64,000 bases of DNA from Cheiracanthium punctorium (taxonomy: Eukaryota; Arthropoda; Arachnida; Araneae; Cheiracanthiidae): contig JAWZYV010012396.1 in assembly GCA_038373885.1 (NCBI GenBank), positions 1,240,001-1,304,000 of the forward strand. Direction: 5' to 3'. The position numbers and the translations under genes are program-made. Under the pieces are notes generated by a model. It was not told where the DNA came from and did not search any database. It saw nothing but the letters and a program-made list of their open reading frames with translations. Position 1 is the stretch's first letter. Each line of letters starts with the position of its first letter. This document shows positions 22,561 through 34,231 of this stretch, one piece after another.

Positions 22561-23229
22561 TAAACATTTTGCAAATGTATTTATTATTGATGTATGATAC
22601 ACTTCCTCCTCTGTTTACCTGCCCCCTTTACCCCTCGACATTATCTCTCTCTCTCTTCTTGTCTAATGTAAATATTCCCTTGTACTTCGAAAATATCTCA
22701 GTGCCATAAATATCTCAGGAGATTGCAAAATGTTCCACTTTTTATTAAAAAACTTTCTGCAAATCCTTTGTGCCTTGGCTAACTTAGTAATTCGATAAGA
22801 AATATTGTGTGCGGCGTCATAATTTTATAAGTGGAATAACCACAAGTAACAAGAAAATGCTAAGGCAAAATTTCGGGATTAATTATATAATTAGATTTAT
22901 GGTCGTCATCGCTTTTCCCAAAAGTCCCAGCGATTCTGCAGTTTGGTATTTGAAACTGAAACCCGTTGTTATCCGCTCGAGTAACCCCGCAGTACACAAA
23001 ACAGCATTGTGCTTCTGAAACTTGTCTCAAATTATAAAACTTTAAAAAGTCTCGAAATTCAAATCCTTGTTACGAACGAAAATTCATTACTAACAAATTT
23101 AATGTCGTCATATGTTACCCGATACATCATATTCCCTTTCAGAAAATTATGATAGTGCCTCCCCCTGAACAGTCAGCTTAATTGGTATTTGTTTCGCAAA
23201 TTGAGAAACTTATACATTTAGAAATAGTG
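22561..23229. other. Non-coding stretch
   Basis: No gene seen; a short CT repeat lies near 22642-22656. Confidence 0.45.
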
Positions 23230-23480
23230 CACTTTAATTACTAATTTCTATTTAATTAGGGACGGAGAGGCTTGACAGGCATGTTCCTCAATTAGAACTG
23301 AATTCAACGTTTTATCTTTCGTCCAATTAAATCTGAATTAAAAGTTATGCATGGCGAACAAACGTCAATAATGAACATTAATTATGATTCATTTGTTGAA
23401 CCGAGCTCTCGCTTTTCGGGCTGTATTTTAACTCGAGATTCTAAGCTGCGTGGAGAATCAAAATCCGTGGAAAGCTAGCA
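23230..23480. other. Homeodomain-word-rich non-coding block
   Basis: About 250 bp with many AATTA/TAATT cores (TTAATTAGG, CAATTAGA, CCAATTAAAT, CATTAATTATG), CpGs and GAGCTCTCGCTTTTCGGGC. No open frame. Composition and motif density resemble a developmental enhancer or conserved element; inference only. Confidence 0.3.
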
Positions 23481-24630
23481 CAGATAGAATACCAGGAGAC
23501 AGAAAAATTTCCTCGAATTGCATTTCCTGTGGGTTGATTTGGATGTATAGAAATAGATAATTAAATAGAACTCACTTCACATTATCTGGAAATGAAAATG
23601 AGAATGCTTTGGAAATTAGTCTCTTAATTTAAAAATTTCTCTTAGCATAAGTTTTTCGCGTAAAAAAAAGTTTTATAATCTAATTTTACAAAATTTTCCA
23701 TACGCTCAGAGCTTTGTTAAAATTATATTTTGGGTAAAACAAGCTAAGTTTTCCAGGATTCAATGAACATCGAACTCAAATCCAAAGACACTTTACGATT
23801 CTCGCCAAGTGAAGTATGCTAGGCCGGGTGTTCAAACCCCCCCCCCCCCTTTAGTCGAAAAATTTGTTAACTTAAAATCCATACATTTGTAATTTTTAAC
23901 ATAAGATTGCTTTTTAACATAAAAATTGTGTCCGTAACCCACCCACACCCCTTGCAGTAACCACTTGAGAGCATTAGTCTATACGCTACTGCTCTCACCT
24001 AAAGATCAGAACTATGACAAAAGTACTTAACGCTAGTTTACTAATCTAAACTTATGATAATTCTAATGAAAATAATTAATCTTAATGAATCTTAATCTAA
24101 AAAATGTAAATTTTAAGTCATACAACATATGTGTTTACATTCTTTTTGCTTTCTTCGTAAAGAAATTACTAAATTACAAAGCAAAAATAACATGGTTTTT
24201 AATTTAAAAGAAAAATTATATACAGTTTTAAGAATTTTAATCTCTGGAGTTGATACTTTAACAATTTCTTTATTTTTCTGTATACTTATTAAAAGGAAAA
24301 AGAATTTGTAACCATCAGGCTGGACATAGAGGCTCACAAGCACAAATACTCACGAATTACTCTGAGAATATATTTTTATTTATTTAAAAGAAAACCTTAA
24401 TAGAAATATGTTCTAAATCTAGAAACTCTCAGTCGGATCAAGAAATGTTCAAGAAAAAATATAACTAACACGTTCATTGCTATTAGTCTGCTTAAAAAAT
24501 AGATGGAAAAATTATTTTCAAAAAGTTTGATATATTTTTAAGGGTATTTAATTTTAAGATAAGATATGTGTTGCGCGGCTTAAATATCTCATGTGTACTT
24601 TAAAGTAGTAACGAATCCAGTGCAGGGCTA
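23481..24630. other. AT-rich non-coding stretch
   Basis: No gene seen. A run of about 14 C interrupts it at about 23837-23851. Frames at 24113-24343 (minus) and 24129-24311 (plus) overlap each other and are Lys/Phe-rich, as expected from AT-rich DNA. Confidence 0.45.
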
Positions 24631-24636
24631 AGGAGC

Positions 24637-24830
24637 CCCCCAAAATAAATTGCTTAATGGTGACATTTTGCTTTATTGTTCATTTTCTTTTGGACAAATA
24701 ATATTTCTTTTTAAATTGCCCCATCCCAAAATAAACTGCAATGCTTTAGCGTGACATTTTGCTTTATTGTGCAATTTTATTTAAGTCAAACAAGCTTTTT
24801 TCTTTGAAATTAGCCCCCCCACACACACAC
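24637..24830. repeat. Two-copy tandem repeat
   Basis: Two units share CCCAAAATAAA-TGC, TGACATTTTGCTTTATTGT and CAATTTT words, each ending in a GCCCC-type run (about 24633-24725 and 24726-24822). CAGTGCAGGGC on the left (24619) and an inverted CAGTGTTTGATGC on the right (24839-24851) hint at hAT-like termini, but no target duplication is clear. Confidence 0.45.
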
Positions 24831-24861
24831 ACAAATTCCTGCATCAAACACTGCGTTGAAC

Positions 24862-24866
<5 letters not shown>

Positions 24867-24895
<29 letters not shown>
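24867..24895. repeat. (ATT)n microsatellite
   Basis: Uninterrupted TTA/ATT triplet run of about nine units. Confidence 0.95.
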
Positions 24896-25640
24896 TTAAA
24901 TACCGTTCGTTCTATACTTTCCCTGCTGAATGAGGATAAGTACGGCATTCGTCAGACAGCTATTTGTTGAATGTACACTCGTGCATTGGGGCTAAAGTTG
25001 ACTATTTTTTAATTTACGAGGTAAATTATTTCATTCATACAGCATAATTTTGTACAAGGGTCCGTTCCTAACAAGTCCTACTTTTTAACTTTTATTGAAA
25101 ACTAAGTTTTAACTATTATATTATTGTTCAAATTATTATGTAGGAAATATATAAAGAATGTATTGCTATTTTTGTTTATTTGTCCTTTTTCTTTCATTTT
25201 TTCTTTCTTCCTTAAATGGCGAACAGCAATCAAAGTCGTGCTTAAAAAGAAAAAAAATAATAATTTCACTGAATATATTAAAGTATTTAATTAAAATGCC
25301 TGATTTCAGTCACATTATCCAAAACAATAGATGCCATGAAAAATATTACAGCGCACAAAGAAATAAGAAGGGTACTTTATGTCCCAAATAATAACAAACA
25401 AGGCATTTGTCATACATCCGGGGAAATAAAAGAATGATTTTAATACAGTTGTGAAACTTCTCCCGCCTCATCTTTCAATTTACAAAAGTGAAGGGCCGTA
25501 AATTCCCTCAAAAAGATCTGTTTAGGGCAGAAACCGTTCCTAACAAACCATACTTGTCAAATAACGATGCCTAAGCTCATTTTTATAGTACAGAAAATAA
25601 AAAGCTCCTTTTTTTTATTTCTTTCCCTTTCCCCTAGCAT
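24896..25640. other. AT-rich non-coding stretch
   Basis: No gene seen. The frame 25158-25391 has no recognisable domain. Confidence 0.45.
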
Positions 25641-25920
25641 CTCAAGTATCACCGTACATATTGTTTCGTCATTCCTTGCAGGTAAAAAGGCAGGAAGCGG
25701 CTGTCCACGTGCAGTATGTGGCTGCTGCTTTTTGCGCCCCTCTAGAGCTCGTTAGGACGCCCCAACGACCCAACATCATTCCGCCAATTGATGCTGACAC
25801 TTGGGAGAGGGCTCGCACGGAAAGTCTGTCAGAATTGGCTCCAGCGGTCCCACTTTGGCGAGATGGACGCTCTCGCCAAGCGGAGAAATTATTTTTTCTC
25901 TTTCTACTGGCCAGCTGAGG
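25640..25920. other. GC-richer block with hairpin and E-box
   Basis: A pyrimidine tract and CCTTGCAG precede a less AT-rich segment open in one plus frame (25661-25918; includes EAAVHVQYVAAAF and NIIPPIDADTWERARTES). It holds a CCACGTG E-box and a perfect 9-bp inverted repeat TTGGCGAGA / TCTCGCCAA (25855-25863 and 25871-25879). A 3' splice-site-like tract before an open segment could mean an exon. The opposite strand is also open, and no protein family is recognised, so a conserved non-coding element is at least as likely. Confidence 0.35.
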
Positions 25921-28785
25921 AGATATGTTCTCTGGTATGAGGAAAACAAGTTTTTCTTGCATTGAGGGGAAAAGGCTTTTGTAATTCTTAATTTCTGATA
26001 AATAATTGGATAGTGCCGATTTTTTCTGTAGGATTGTATTTCAAAAATGAACACGTTTTTCATAAATAATTTTGTATTCGAATCCATTGTATAAATTCGA
26101 ATGTGCATACAAAACTACTGCAAACATTGTACTTATTAATTTGTGCTAATTTTTAAATGCAGAGGGGAAAATAAAAGTATGGAATTTTTATCTAAAGTTG
26201 GCTTTCTGTAGAACAACGAAACAGGAAAGAACCTTTTATAGAAATGGATGACAAAAAACATGAATGTAGCAATCTATTAAAAGAGAAAAAGTCAGACAAA
26301 TCAGCAAACTGGCGTAGGAAGATATACTGGCCGATTCCCGCTTCTTAAAAATTATGAATGTCTCGTAGTTTTTCAAAATGTAAGTGATTAAATTTGCTTT
26401 TTGCTTTACGAATTTGTTATATTAAAAAAGTATTTCGTATTTTTTCTCTAAGAAAATAAAATGCATGTTTTTCATCCGTTTCCTCTCTTAAAGCCAATCA
26501 TGCAACGACAATATTATAGATCTCTAAGATCGCAATTGATATTTAAGTTATATAAAGGTTTTAATTGACGTTAATATTACATTCGTATTTAGAGAACATA
26601 CCTCGTGGTTGAGCATAGATTTGTTTAATCCTGATGCGTGTTTATTTAGACAAAAAAATAACTACAAATGCTCCAGGCATCTCAAATTCATCTTCATTGA
26701 GACTCCGTTATCACAAGTGATCTGCTACCAATCTCCACGTACAAATCTCGGATGCAAACATTTTTGGGCAGGGCGGTTCTATTATAAGCAAGGCTTAAAT
26801 AGATTACCACTTAAATAGTGCCACTTGATGCAGCTAATTTTTTGTTCTAAAAGCCTTGCAGCTTTCGTCTTTATGTTTTTTTTTTTCAGTATGTGTTTCC
26901 AGTTATGAGAAAGAAGAGATTAAACATGATTTCAGAATTTAAAATGAACGGTGAATAAAATGGGCCCATCATTGATAAAAAAAAATACTCCCCCTACTTG
27001 CCGCCCTTCGTCTTATGTTTCTGAACTCGCTAGAGATTGTCGCAGGGGAAAGAAGACAGAAGAAAAAGTCAAGTTAAAGAAAACTCAAAAAAAATTATTT
27101 ATTTATTTATTTATTTTCTCTACAAATTATAAATCCTGATAACCTCTTCTCCAAGCAGTTTGCGCAAGTTCTATCCCCGAAAAAATAAACAAAATGTTAA
27201 AAAATAAAATAATGTAACGGACCTTCCCTCTCTAAAAAAAATAAATATTAAAGCTTTTTTCCATTAAGAAAGAATAAAACTCACTCTACGAAAATAAGAG
27301 AAAATATTCTAAAAGATAAAAACTCATTATTTATTTATTTATTTATTTTTAGAAGGAAAGGAAATTTATTTGAGGTTTCAGTTCTACTAATTCTGTTTTC
27401 AGCTTGTAGTGATAATACATGACCTCTGAGATGTAAAATAAACTGATTCATAGCACGTTTTATAAGCAACATCACACTGTAATAAACTCTCAAAATATGT
27501 GAATCAAGGTTTTTTCATGTCAATTGAAAGTAAGAAACAAAATGTAGTAAATTTATTAAATGCTTAAACATACAGTTATAATATTCTATATAGAAATTCA
27601 GGTAGCTTCAATGTGCATTGAAAGGTGCCTTTTGTAAATGGAATTAATTCCCAATCTCATTTTGATGTCATTGTTTTGACTGAAGCTTCTGTGCGAAATG
27701 AAAGAGCTATGATTATTTATGAGTACATCTTTCAGTTCGGGGAGTCATAATTAACTTGTCACTGGCATTTCATTTATAAGATGGGCTCTTGACGAATCTG
27801 CTGAGGTAATGGAAGCCGTGATTGAAATTTCAATGATGAGATTTCATTGTTTCACAATCATCCTCTGAGATTTCATTGTCTGTTCATTTTAATTTTTTAA
27901 ACTGACTAAGAAGTTCATATTTTTCCTCCTTCGGTTTTTAGAAAAGATGAGTTCATTATTTACTTTCTTCTAAATATTAAGATTAAAATTCACAAATCGA
28001 GACTTTCAATCATATTGTATTACTATACACGTTATACATTTATGTGTGCCTGAAAATGTTTTTCCCGATAAGCTCTACATTTTTAAAAAATAAGTGAAAG
28101 CTTTGACATACATAACATTTTCATTGCCATAAGTTTAAAAACTTAAGTATGATGTTCTGATAAATGAGTCCAATGTCACATTTGGGGGGTTAAAACGAGG
28201 CTTGCATGTGTCTCTTGTCTGTCTACTTTTGGCCTACTTTAAGAGAGATTCAAAAGTTTGAAAACGCACTGATACGAGGTTTCACGAAATCTAAATGGTG
28301 AACGCCTTTTAATAAGCTGAAAACTCTGGTGATTCAGATTTTATTTATGTTTTCATATTTTTTTAAAGGTTTTGTTGTTACATGCCCCTAAAAGTAATCC
28401 TTTTTTATAGTCTAAAAAATAACTATTTTTTAAAAAGTAACTAATTGTGCACATAGTACAGACTATAAAAGATGTAACTGTTTCAATACCAGTTTAAATT
28501 TCTTCTAAAAATCCTAGTTTGAATAAGCAACATTATTTATTTTAAGCCAAATCTAAATTTTAATTTATTGTCAGCACAAATGGTTAAACATTTGAAGTCA
28601 CAAAAACAGTTAGCAGTGATTTATGCTTATTTATTTTACAGTAACTATCTTTTACTTCAGATTTTTAAACTAAGTTCAACAGCTGTCGATAAGTTTCGTC
28701 TTTTTAACCAGGCAGGCTTCAATTGTGAACTTTTATTCTAGATTTCATAGGCTCTTTCAAAACTAAAAATTGAAATGAAACATTT
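25921..28785. other. AT-rich non-coding stretch
   Basis: No gene seen. (TTTA)n microsatellites lie at about 27092-27115 and 27330-27353. About 27590-27870 is less AT-rich (TTCAGTTCGGGGAGTCATAATTAAC, GACGAATCTGCTGAGG) and may be constrained. Confidence 0.45.
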
Positions 28786-29750
28786 GTCCACTCAGTCCCC
28801 TGCTTGGCAAACGTTTGGCGCTGATTTATTTTATCTTTCGGCAACCCCGCCGATTCAAGTAGATGAGCATCGTTAGAAGTGCAAAAGTTCCTTTCCTCCA
28901 GATCTTAGCTGTCTCCGGCAACTGTCGAGGAATCCTAAAACCTCTTTTTTGTCATCTCTTCCCACCTCCTCCCCTCTCCGTGTGTTCCCGAAACTGCATA
29001 TACTAACCATTCCTCCACATCCACCCACCCTTTTCTACTTTTCCTTTTTTAAAAAGAAAATTGACATTTCTTTCAGTGCAGAGAGGAGTTATTCAAAGCT
29101 AATTGCATTATCATTACCGCCAGGCTTGTTAATCACTTGATTGAAAAATTTTTATAAGTGGTGCGCATTTTCAAAAACTGGTTACATCAGAACAATAAAA
29201 ACTTTTTTTTCGGCGACGTCAAAACTCCGCGGTCCATGTTAATCGGTGACACCTCCAAATTGGCCCGTCGCCTAATTAGAATATTGCTTCAAGGGTCCTC
29301 AGCAATTCGAGAAGATCTAGCTCGCAGGGCCGTCTTGCTCAGTTTTGACGGGCTCCTCGGAACGACAAGGTGCACAAAAAAGTTTAAAAATTCAACCCAG
29401 CACTTAATTATCTGTCAGGGCCCCATCCAGAAAACCGTTCCCGGTTTCGCCATCTCAGCTGGTCTTGAGCGTAATCCAGAATGAAAAGTTGACAGCCTTT
29501 TGTTGAGACGGAAATTTTCTGAAATGCCTTCGAGAGGACGAATTTCCATATGTAATGAAGCACTGCGTTTTACTCGGTTTGTTTCAAGTTTTGATCGGGC
29601 CCATCACGGCATGCCGGGAAACAGAAGAAACGGTTGCTGCTGCTGTGTTGTCCCAGGCAAAAGAATTGATTGCGGTGAAATTGAGACACTCAATGAAGTG
29701 GCTTTTGTTTTATTATGCCGTGTTTCTTGCGCTTAGCATGCATTAAACTT
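28786..29750. other. GC-richer non-coding islands
   Basis: Two blocks, about 28786-28980 and 29180-29730, have clear compositional shifts with CpGs (TTTGGCGCTGATTTATT; CGGCGACGTC; CCGTCGCCTAATTAGA; GGTCCTCAGCAATTCGAG). Overlapping frames on the plus strand (29158-29484, 29500-29736, 29555-29746) disagree in phase and carry no motif. Candidate regulatory blocks. Confidence 0.3.
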
Positions 29751-31245
29751 TCAAATAAGAAAGCATTTTGAAAGCTTGCTAGTCTAAGAAGTATAAGTGC
29801 CTCCGGGCGAAAAAGAAAAATTCTTGACGTGGATGTAAAATTGAATCACGGTGAGCCTCAACATGCAAATTTTCCATTGTTCAGTTAATTGGAGTATAGC
29901 TCGGAATATTTTTAAATGCAATTAGGGAATTAATTTTTAAAAAGTATTCAGTTTATTGTGTGGCATTAAATGTTCTTGGAATAAAATTAACAAAACTTGA
30001 GGTAAATATTTGAGTTTCTCGCACAATTGTTACAGTTTGATTTGTTTTGACATTTCTCAAAATATATACTTTTTTTCCCCTCGAAACATAAAATCATCAG
30101 TTTAAAAATTTACATTCTTAAGCTTTGCAAAGATACTTAAGAATTTATGTTTCGTGGTAATGATAAAAAAAAAGAAATGTGAGTCTAAATGCTTATGTTT
30201 CAGTTATTTATAAGTAGAGTTTTTCTTTGTGTCATGTATTCTGCATTTCAAAACCATAAGTAAATACACTTCCATGAAGTGAATTGAAATTGCGGTAGTA
30301 AATCAATTTTTTTTCTACCTTAAAGGATTCATAAATTGACAGTGTATAGCAGGAAGGATCTAGTTATGTTTAGTCTAAAAAATAAAGCTTTAATTATTGT
30401 GAGACAACTTATTTTATGAAAAAAGTCTTAAAATGACTTGATTGAAATCATTTCTAGTATATTTTAACGACTCAATAACGGTATACTGTGAAACAATTTG
30501 ACTGCTACTTTTCAAATATTTACAATAATTCTGTTAGTTGAATTCCTCTAATCCATTCGTTTGCATATTGCCTAAATGTATGATGTCTTTGTTGTTAATT
30601 GCAGCAGGCCTCACGGTATTTTCATGTTGATGGACGAATACTCCTCACGCTGCACCTCATTTTATTTCATTATTTTCTAGGTTCAATTTCAACGTCTGAT
30701 TTTTAGAAATTATGTGAAACTGCAGGAAAACTGAAACCTGTCATTGCGATAACTGCAGTTCACACATACCAGTTCTTTCATCCCACTGGGTAGACAGGAA
30801 TTTCGTTAGGCTACAGTGATTGTTTCTTGTTTGTTTCTCTGAAGACTAAATATGGCCAAAAATTGCCCACTGGACTCATTTGCTTTCTTTTTTTACACTT
30901 CGAAATATTTTTTAAAAATATATATATAAATAACAAACAGAAAATTGTCTTGCTTGACGTAATTCTATTTATTTGCGGTTTTATTAAAAGTAGGTGATCG
31001 CCAGCAATGTATGATAATCTGGATTCCGATAAAGATATGAAAATGCGTGGAAGCCTGTCAAAACAAGTCTAACGAACTTATTAATTATCTTGGTCATAAG
31101 ACTAGTATTCCAGATATACTGACAAACTAGTGCTGAAGTATAAAAGCGAATATTCCACAAGCAAAATGTAGTAGAAAATCTTTAAAAACCACACTTTTAT
31201 TTAGATTAACTGCAGTAATAAAGTTAAATAGAAATAATATGATTC
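29751..31245. other. AT-rich non-coding stretch
   Basis: No gene seen. A nested imperfect hairpin lies at about 30084-30156 (inner arms ATTCTTAAG / CTTAAGAAT; outer arms CGAAACATAAA / TTTATGTTTCG). About 30600-30790 is less AT-rich. Confidence 0.45.
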
Positions 31246-31247
31246 TA

Positions 31248-31515
31248 GGCGTATTCCGAAAGTAAGTGTCCTTTTAGGGGAAAAAAAATTCAAGCGATTT
31301 ATATTTTTACATGAAAGGGCATACCCTAAACTATTTTTCTACATAGTTTCCGCCAATGTTCAAACACTTCTCGTAGCGGGTTACCAGCTTTTCTGCACCT
31401 TCTTCATAGAGCTCTTTCAATTGCGTCATTATCTCAACTTCACACCTTAGCAACCAGCTTTTTTTGCTCAAACATTCGTTCATTGGAGAATGGTCATTGG
31501 CTGAAAACGTCGCTT
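31248..31515 (-). pseudogene. Mariner transposase C-terminal fragment
   Basis: On the minus strand the frame is open from about 31515 to a TAG at 31331-31333 and reads ...QLKELYEEGAEKLVTRYEKC, then LNIGGNYVEK and stop. A Leu/Glu-rich helix, a YEKCL/I turn and a GxYVEK end are the classic mariner transposase C-terminus. The sequence beyond the stop runs to about 31248 (AAAAGGACACTTACTTTCGG on the minus strand), as expected for the 3' UTR and terminal repeat. The catalytic domain is missing on this strand and is found only on the opposite strand next door, so the copy is rearranged. Confidence 0.75.
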
Positions 31516-31619
31516 TGTATCCCTAAATATCCGATTTGACCTAAAAAAAATTTCAGTGACGCCACGTGAAAATACTCTATAGAAACTTCCCGACAGTGAC
31601 GACAATTCAAAACAAACGG

Positions 31620-31775
31620 AGAGGAATGCTCAGTAAAGGAATTGTGTTGCTCCATGACAATGTTCGGCCGCATACTGCTGGTGACACTCAAACGAAGTTT
31701 CGACAGTTTGTTCTAAGCAGTTCGATCACCCGCCTTACAGCCTAAACCGTCCGACTACCACATGTTCTTAAACAA
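31620..31775 (+). pseudogene. Mariner transposase catalytic-domain fragment
   Basis: The plus strand reads GMLSKGIVLLHDNVRPHTA, with the second catalytic aspartate in HDNVRPH (GAC 31656-31658). After a frameshift it reads FDHPPYS, and after another PSDYHMFLNK, containing the third catalytic aspartate of mariner (DD34D). Homology stops abruptly after MFLNK. The N-terminal domain and first aspartate are not visible. It faces away from the C-terminal fragment at 31248-31515, which it should precede on the same strand; an inversion or two separate insertions would explain this. Confidence 0.75.
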
Positions 31776-31784
31776 GTAAAATAA

Positions 31785-33000
31785 TGATATACTTAAATCT
31801 GTCATATAGGTACCGTTCCATAATCTCCAGCATTTCCAACAGTATCTTCAAACTTCTTATGATGCTCGTTTAATGAAACTTGCAAAAATTTTACTTTTGT
31901 ACTTGCAGACAGAAAATTGCAATTACATTATTAAGGTGGCAAAGCCTATTCACCAGAAGAGTCTTGAACTAAAAAAATGCATAACAGAAATCATTTAAAT
32001 ATATCATAAGAATGTTTCAATACAACGCAGGTTATCTTCCTGCAGCTTTTTGCCTTGTGACGAGGAGCGTATGACAAGTTGTACCACAGTTTTATGAAGT
32101 ATAAACATTCCACAATTTACCAGTTCTAATCGTTTCTGCTACAAAAGACTATGTCATAGCTTTGTTTCTGGAACAATATATTATAAAAAAAAACGCAAAA
32201 CCTTTGCTAATACAGAATTCAAGTTTTACTTCAAAAGTTTTGACCAAAAGACTAAATTTTTTTGTTTTCCTTTTGGAAAAATTGCACAAAACGAAAATAT
32301 AAATGCAATGTGACGTCGTATGTTCGTATGCTAAATTTTATTGAAATACTTGACACACATGTGATATGATGTTTACAGAAAATTAATATAATTCCCTTAA
32401 ATATTGATCATAGACATGTACAATATAATATAAAGCTACGTAAAAGAAGATACGATATTCTATGGCACCGATTATAATTTTCAGGAGGTTAAATCTAATG
32501 AATACTAAGTTCAAATTTTTATACGGGCTTCATAAAAACATGACATTTAGTAAAATGTGTCCCATGAATTCATTATTTGATGTGCAAAATGTGAGTATTT
32601 TATCCTAAAAAGGGGGAAAGACATGAAAATAAATGTAAACTGAAACCATTTTGTAATGACTATCGAAGGGGAAAAAATCACGTAATATGATCGCATTTTA
32701 CGGGTCTTACAGAAATTACGAAATAATAATTTAAAAAATGTTTACATAAATACACATCTTTCCTGTTACTGATATTGTACAGAACCTCAACTATTTCTTT
32801 AAAGATAGCTGTGAGCCTTTTTAAGATGAAAGGCTGAAACTTTATGCATATCCTAATGAATGTACCTGGCACATTTTATTAATTGATAATTTTTTGTACG
32901 CGGGTCATTGAAAAATTTAGATTTTATACTTGTTTAATCTCTTAAAATTTTTTTGATACAATAAAATTGTGGACCTTTTTTTACGTAACTTTGTAATTAA
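31785..33000. other. AT-rich non-coding stretch
   Basis: No gene or bounded repeat seen. The minus-strand frame 32678-32872 has no motif. Confidence 0.45.
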
Positions 33001-33002
33001 TT

Positions 33003-33036
33003 GTATATGATCAATATTTTGATGTAGATCATATAC
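33003..33036. repeat. 10-bp-arm palindrome
   Basis: GTATATGATC and GATCATATAC pair perfectly around a 14-nt AT-rich loop. No flanking target duplication recognised. Confidence 0.7.
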
Positions 33037-33085
33037 GGATTTCAAGTTCGTATTCCGTTTTCCTGGTATGCATTAGTTTTTTTTT

Positions 33086-33746
33086 ACTTTCCGAACATGT
33101 ACCATGTTAGGAAAGTATTGTAATCATGAAACATTCGACTTCGAGATTTTGGTGTATTAACACGTTTTGAGGTCTTCTGGATTCATTTATGCTATTTTTA
33201 TGAGATGTATATATGTATGTGTGTATGTGTGTGTATATGTGTGTATGTGAGTGAACACGATATCTCCTAAACGGGGCATTCGATTGAGCTCAAATTGGGT
33301 ATATATGTTATAAACCACCGTCGCAAGACCGGTATTGATTTTGGCGTGCATAGGATTTATAGTTTTTCTACAGGGCTACAACAAAGATTTCTTTTACATT
33401 ATTGCCTATGGGGGGAAATTTTTGTAAGAGCGCTAGCGTTTAAACGGTACATTCGATTGAGCTCGAATTGGGTATATATGCTATAAACCACCATCGTAAG
33501 ACCGCTGTTGATCTTAGTGTGTATAGGACTTATAGTTTTTCTACAGGGCTACGACAAAGATTTCTTTTACATCATGGCATATGATGAGAAATTGTTGAAA
33601 GTGCGTTAGCGTTTAAACGTTCGCATTCGATTGAGCTTCAGTTTGGTATATATGTTTGAATTATTCATCGATTAAAATTTATTTAAATGCTTGGTAATGA
33701 TCTTTGAGTGTTCGGAAGTGTTCGGATCTTTGAGTGTTCGGAAAGT
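33086..33746. mobile_element. Candidate element with 173/174-bp repeats
   Basis: A 12-bp word ACTTTCCGAACA at 33086-33097 recurs inverted at 33735-33746, bracketing about 660 bp. The left end forms its own hairpin (TACTTTCC...GGAAAGTA, 33085-33117) and a GT-rich stretch follows (about 33212-33250). Units starting at CATTCGATTGAGCT (33277, 33450, 33624) then repeat with spacings 173 and 174 bp; the third unit is truncated. Frames inside, such as 33295-33486, come from the repeat. A minisatellite-bearing non-autonomous transposon is likely; class unassigned. Confidence 0.55.
33277..33660 (+). repeat. 173/174-bp tandem repeat, ~2.2 units
   Basis: Shared words in order are CATTCGATTGAGCTC, GGTATATATG, TATAAACCACC, TATAGTTTTTCTACAGGGCTAC, AAAGATTTCTTTTACAT and GCGTTTAAACG. 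Confidence 0.85.
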
Positions 33747-34130
33747 CGAGTGGAGTCACTCCAGAATTTTTATTATGTGTAAAACGCAGTCAATCTGGAG
33801 CCGTTCTGGGCTAAAAGTATATTATATTACGTCAGTTTACAATGCTAACGAATTTTTCATTCCCCTCTCATGCCTTTAAATTCTTTTAATTTTAATAGAT
33901 TTTAAATTTTAGGCAATCAGTTTAATTAGGCAAGTTCGATTCTCGACAAAGCAAAGCAAATTTCATTTGAAACGGAATTTGTATACTTATTTTTAAAGGT
34001 TGTTTTTTAATAAAGTATTTTATTAATTATTATGAAACAATCTAAAACAATAGAATTTTGTAGGTAATATGAATAAAATTGCATATTACTTTTTTTCGAA
34101 ATTTGTAAATTATCTTAGTAATTTATCATT
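33747..34130. other. AT-rich non-coding stretch
   Basis: No gene or repeat recognised. Confidence 0.45.
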
Positions 34131-34132
34131 TC

Positions 34133-34229
34133 CCCTAATAGCACAACCAGTTCAGAAGGCGTTCTAAACACGTCTTTTGAACGTTAGAAAACGTGTTTTG
34201 AACGTACTTTGAACGTTGTGCTATTAGGG
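34133..34229. mobile_element. 97-bp hairpin MITE, CCCTAATAGCACAAC ends
   Basis: The first 15 bp (CCCTAATAGCACAAC) match the inverted last 15 bp perfectly, and the remaining arms pair imperfectly almost to the middle (TTCAgAaggCGTTCtAAACACG against TTCAaAgtaCGTTCaAAACACG). The flanks are TC on both sides (34131-34132 and 34230-34231), fitting a 2-bp target duplication. The terminal pattern CCC..A.AGCACA matches that of the large insertion at 58645-62377, suggesting the same superfamily. Confidence 0.75.
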
Positions 34230-34231
34230 TC

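Noticed and set aside
29158..29736. Two consecutive ORFs of 108 and 78 aa as exons
   Set aside because: Frames overlap a third in another phase, carry no motif and follow the composition of a GC-richer block.
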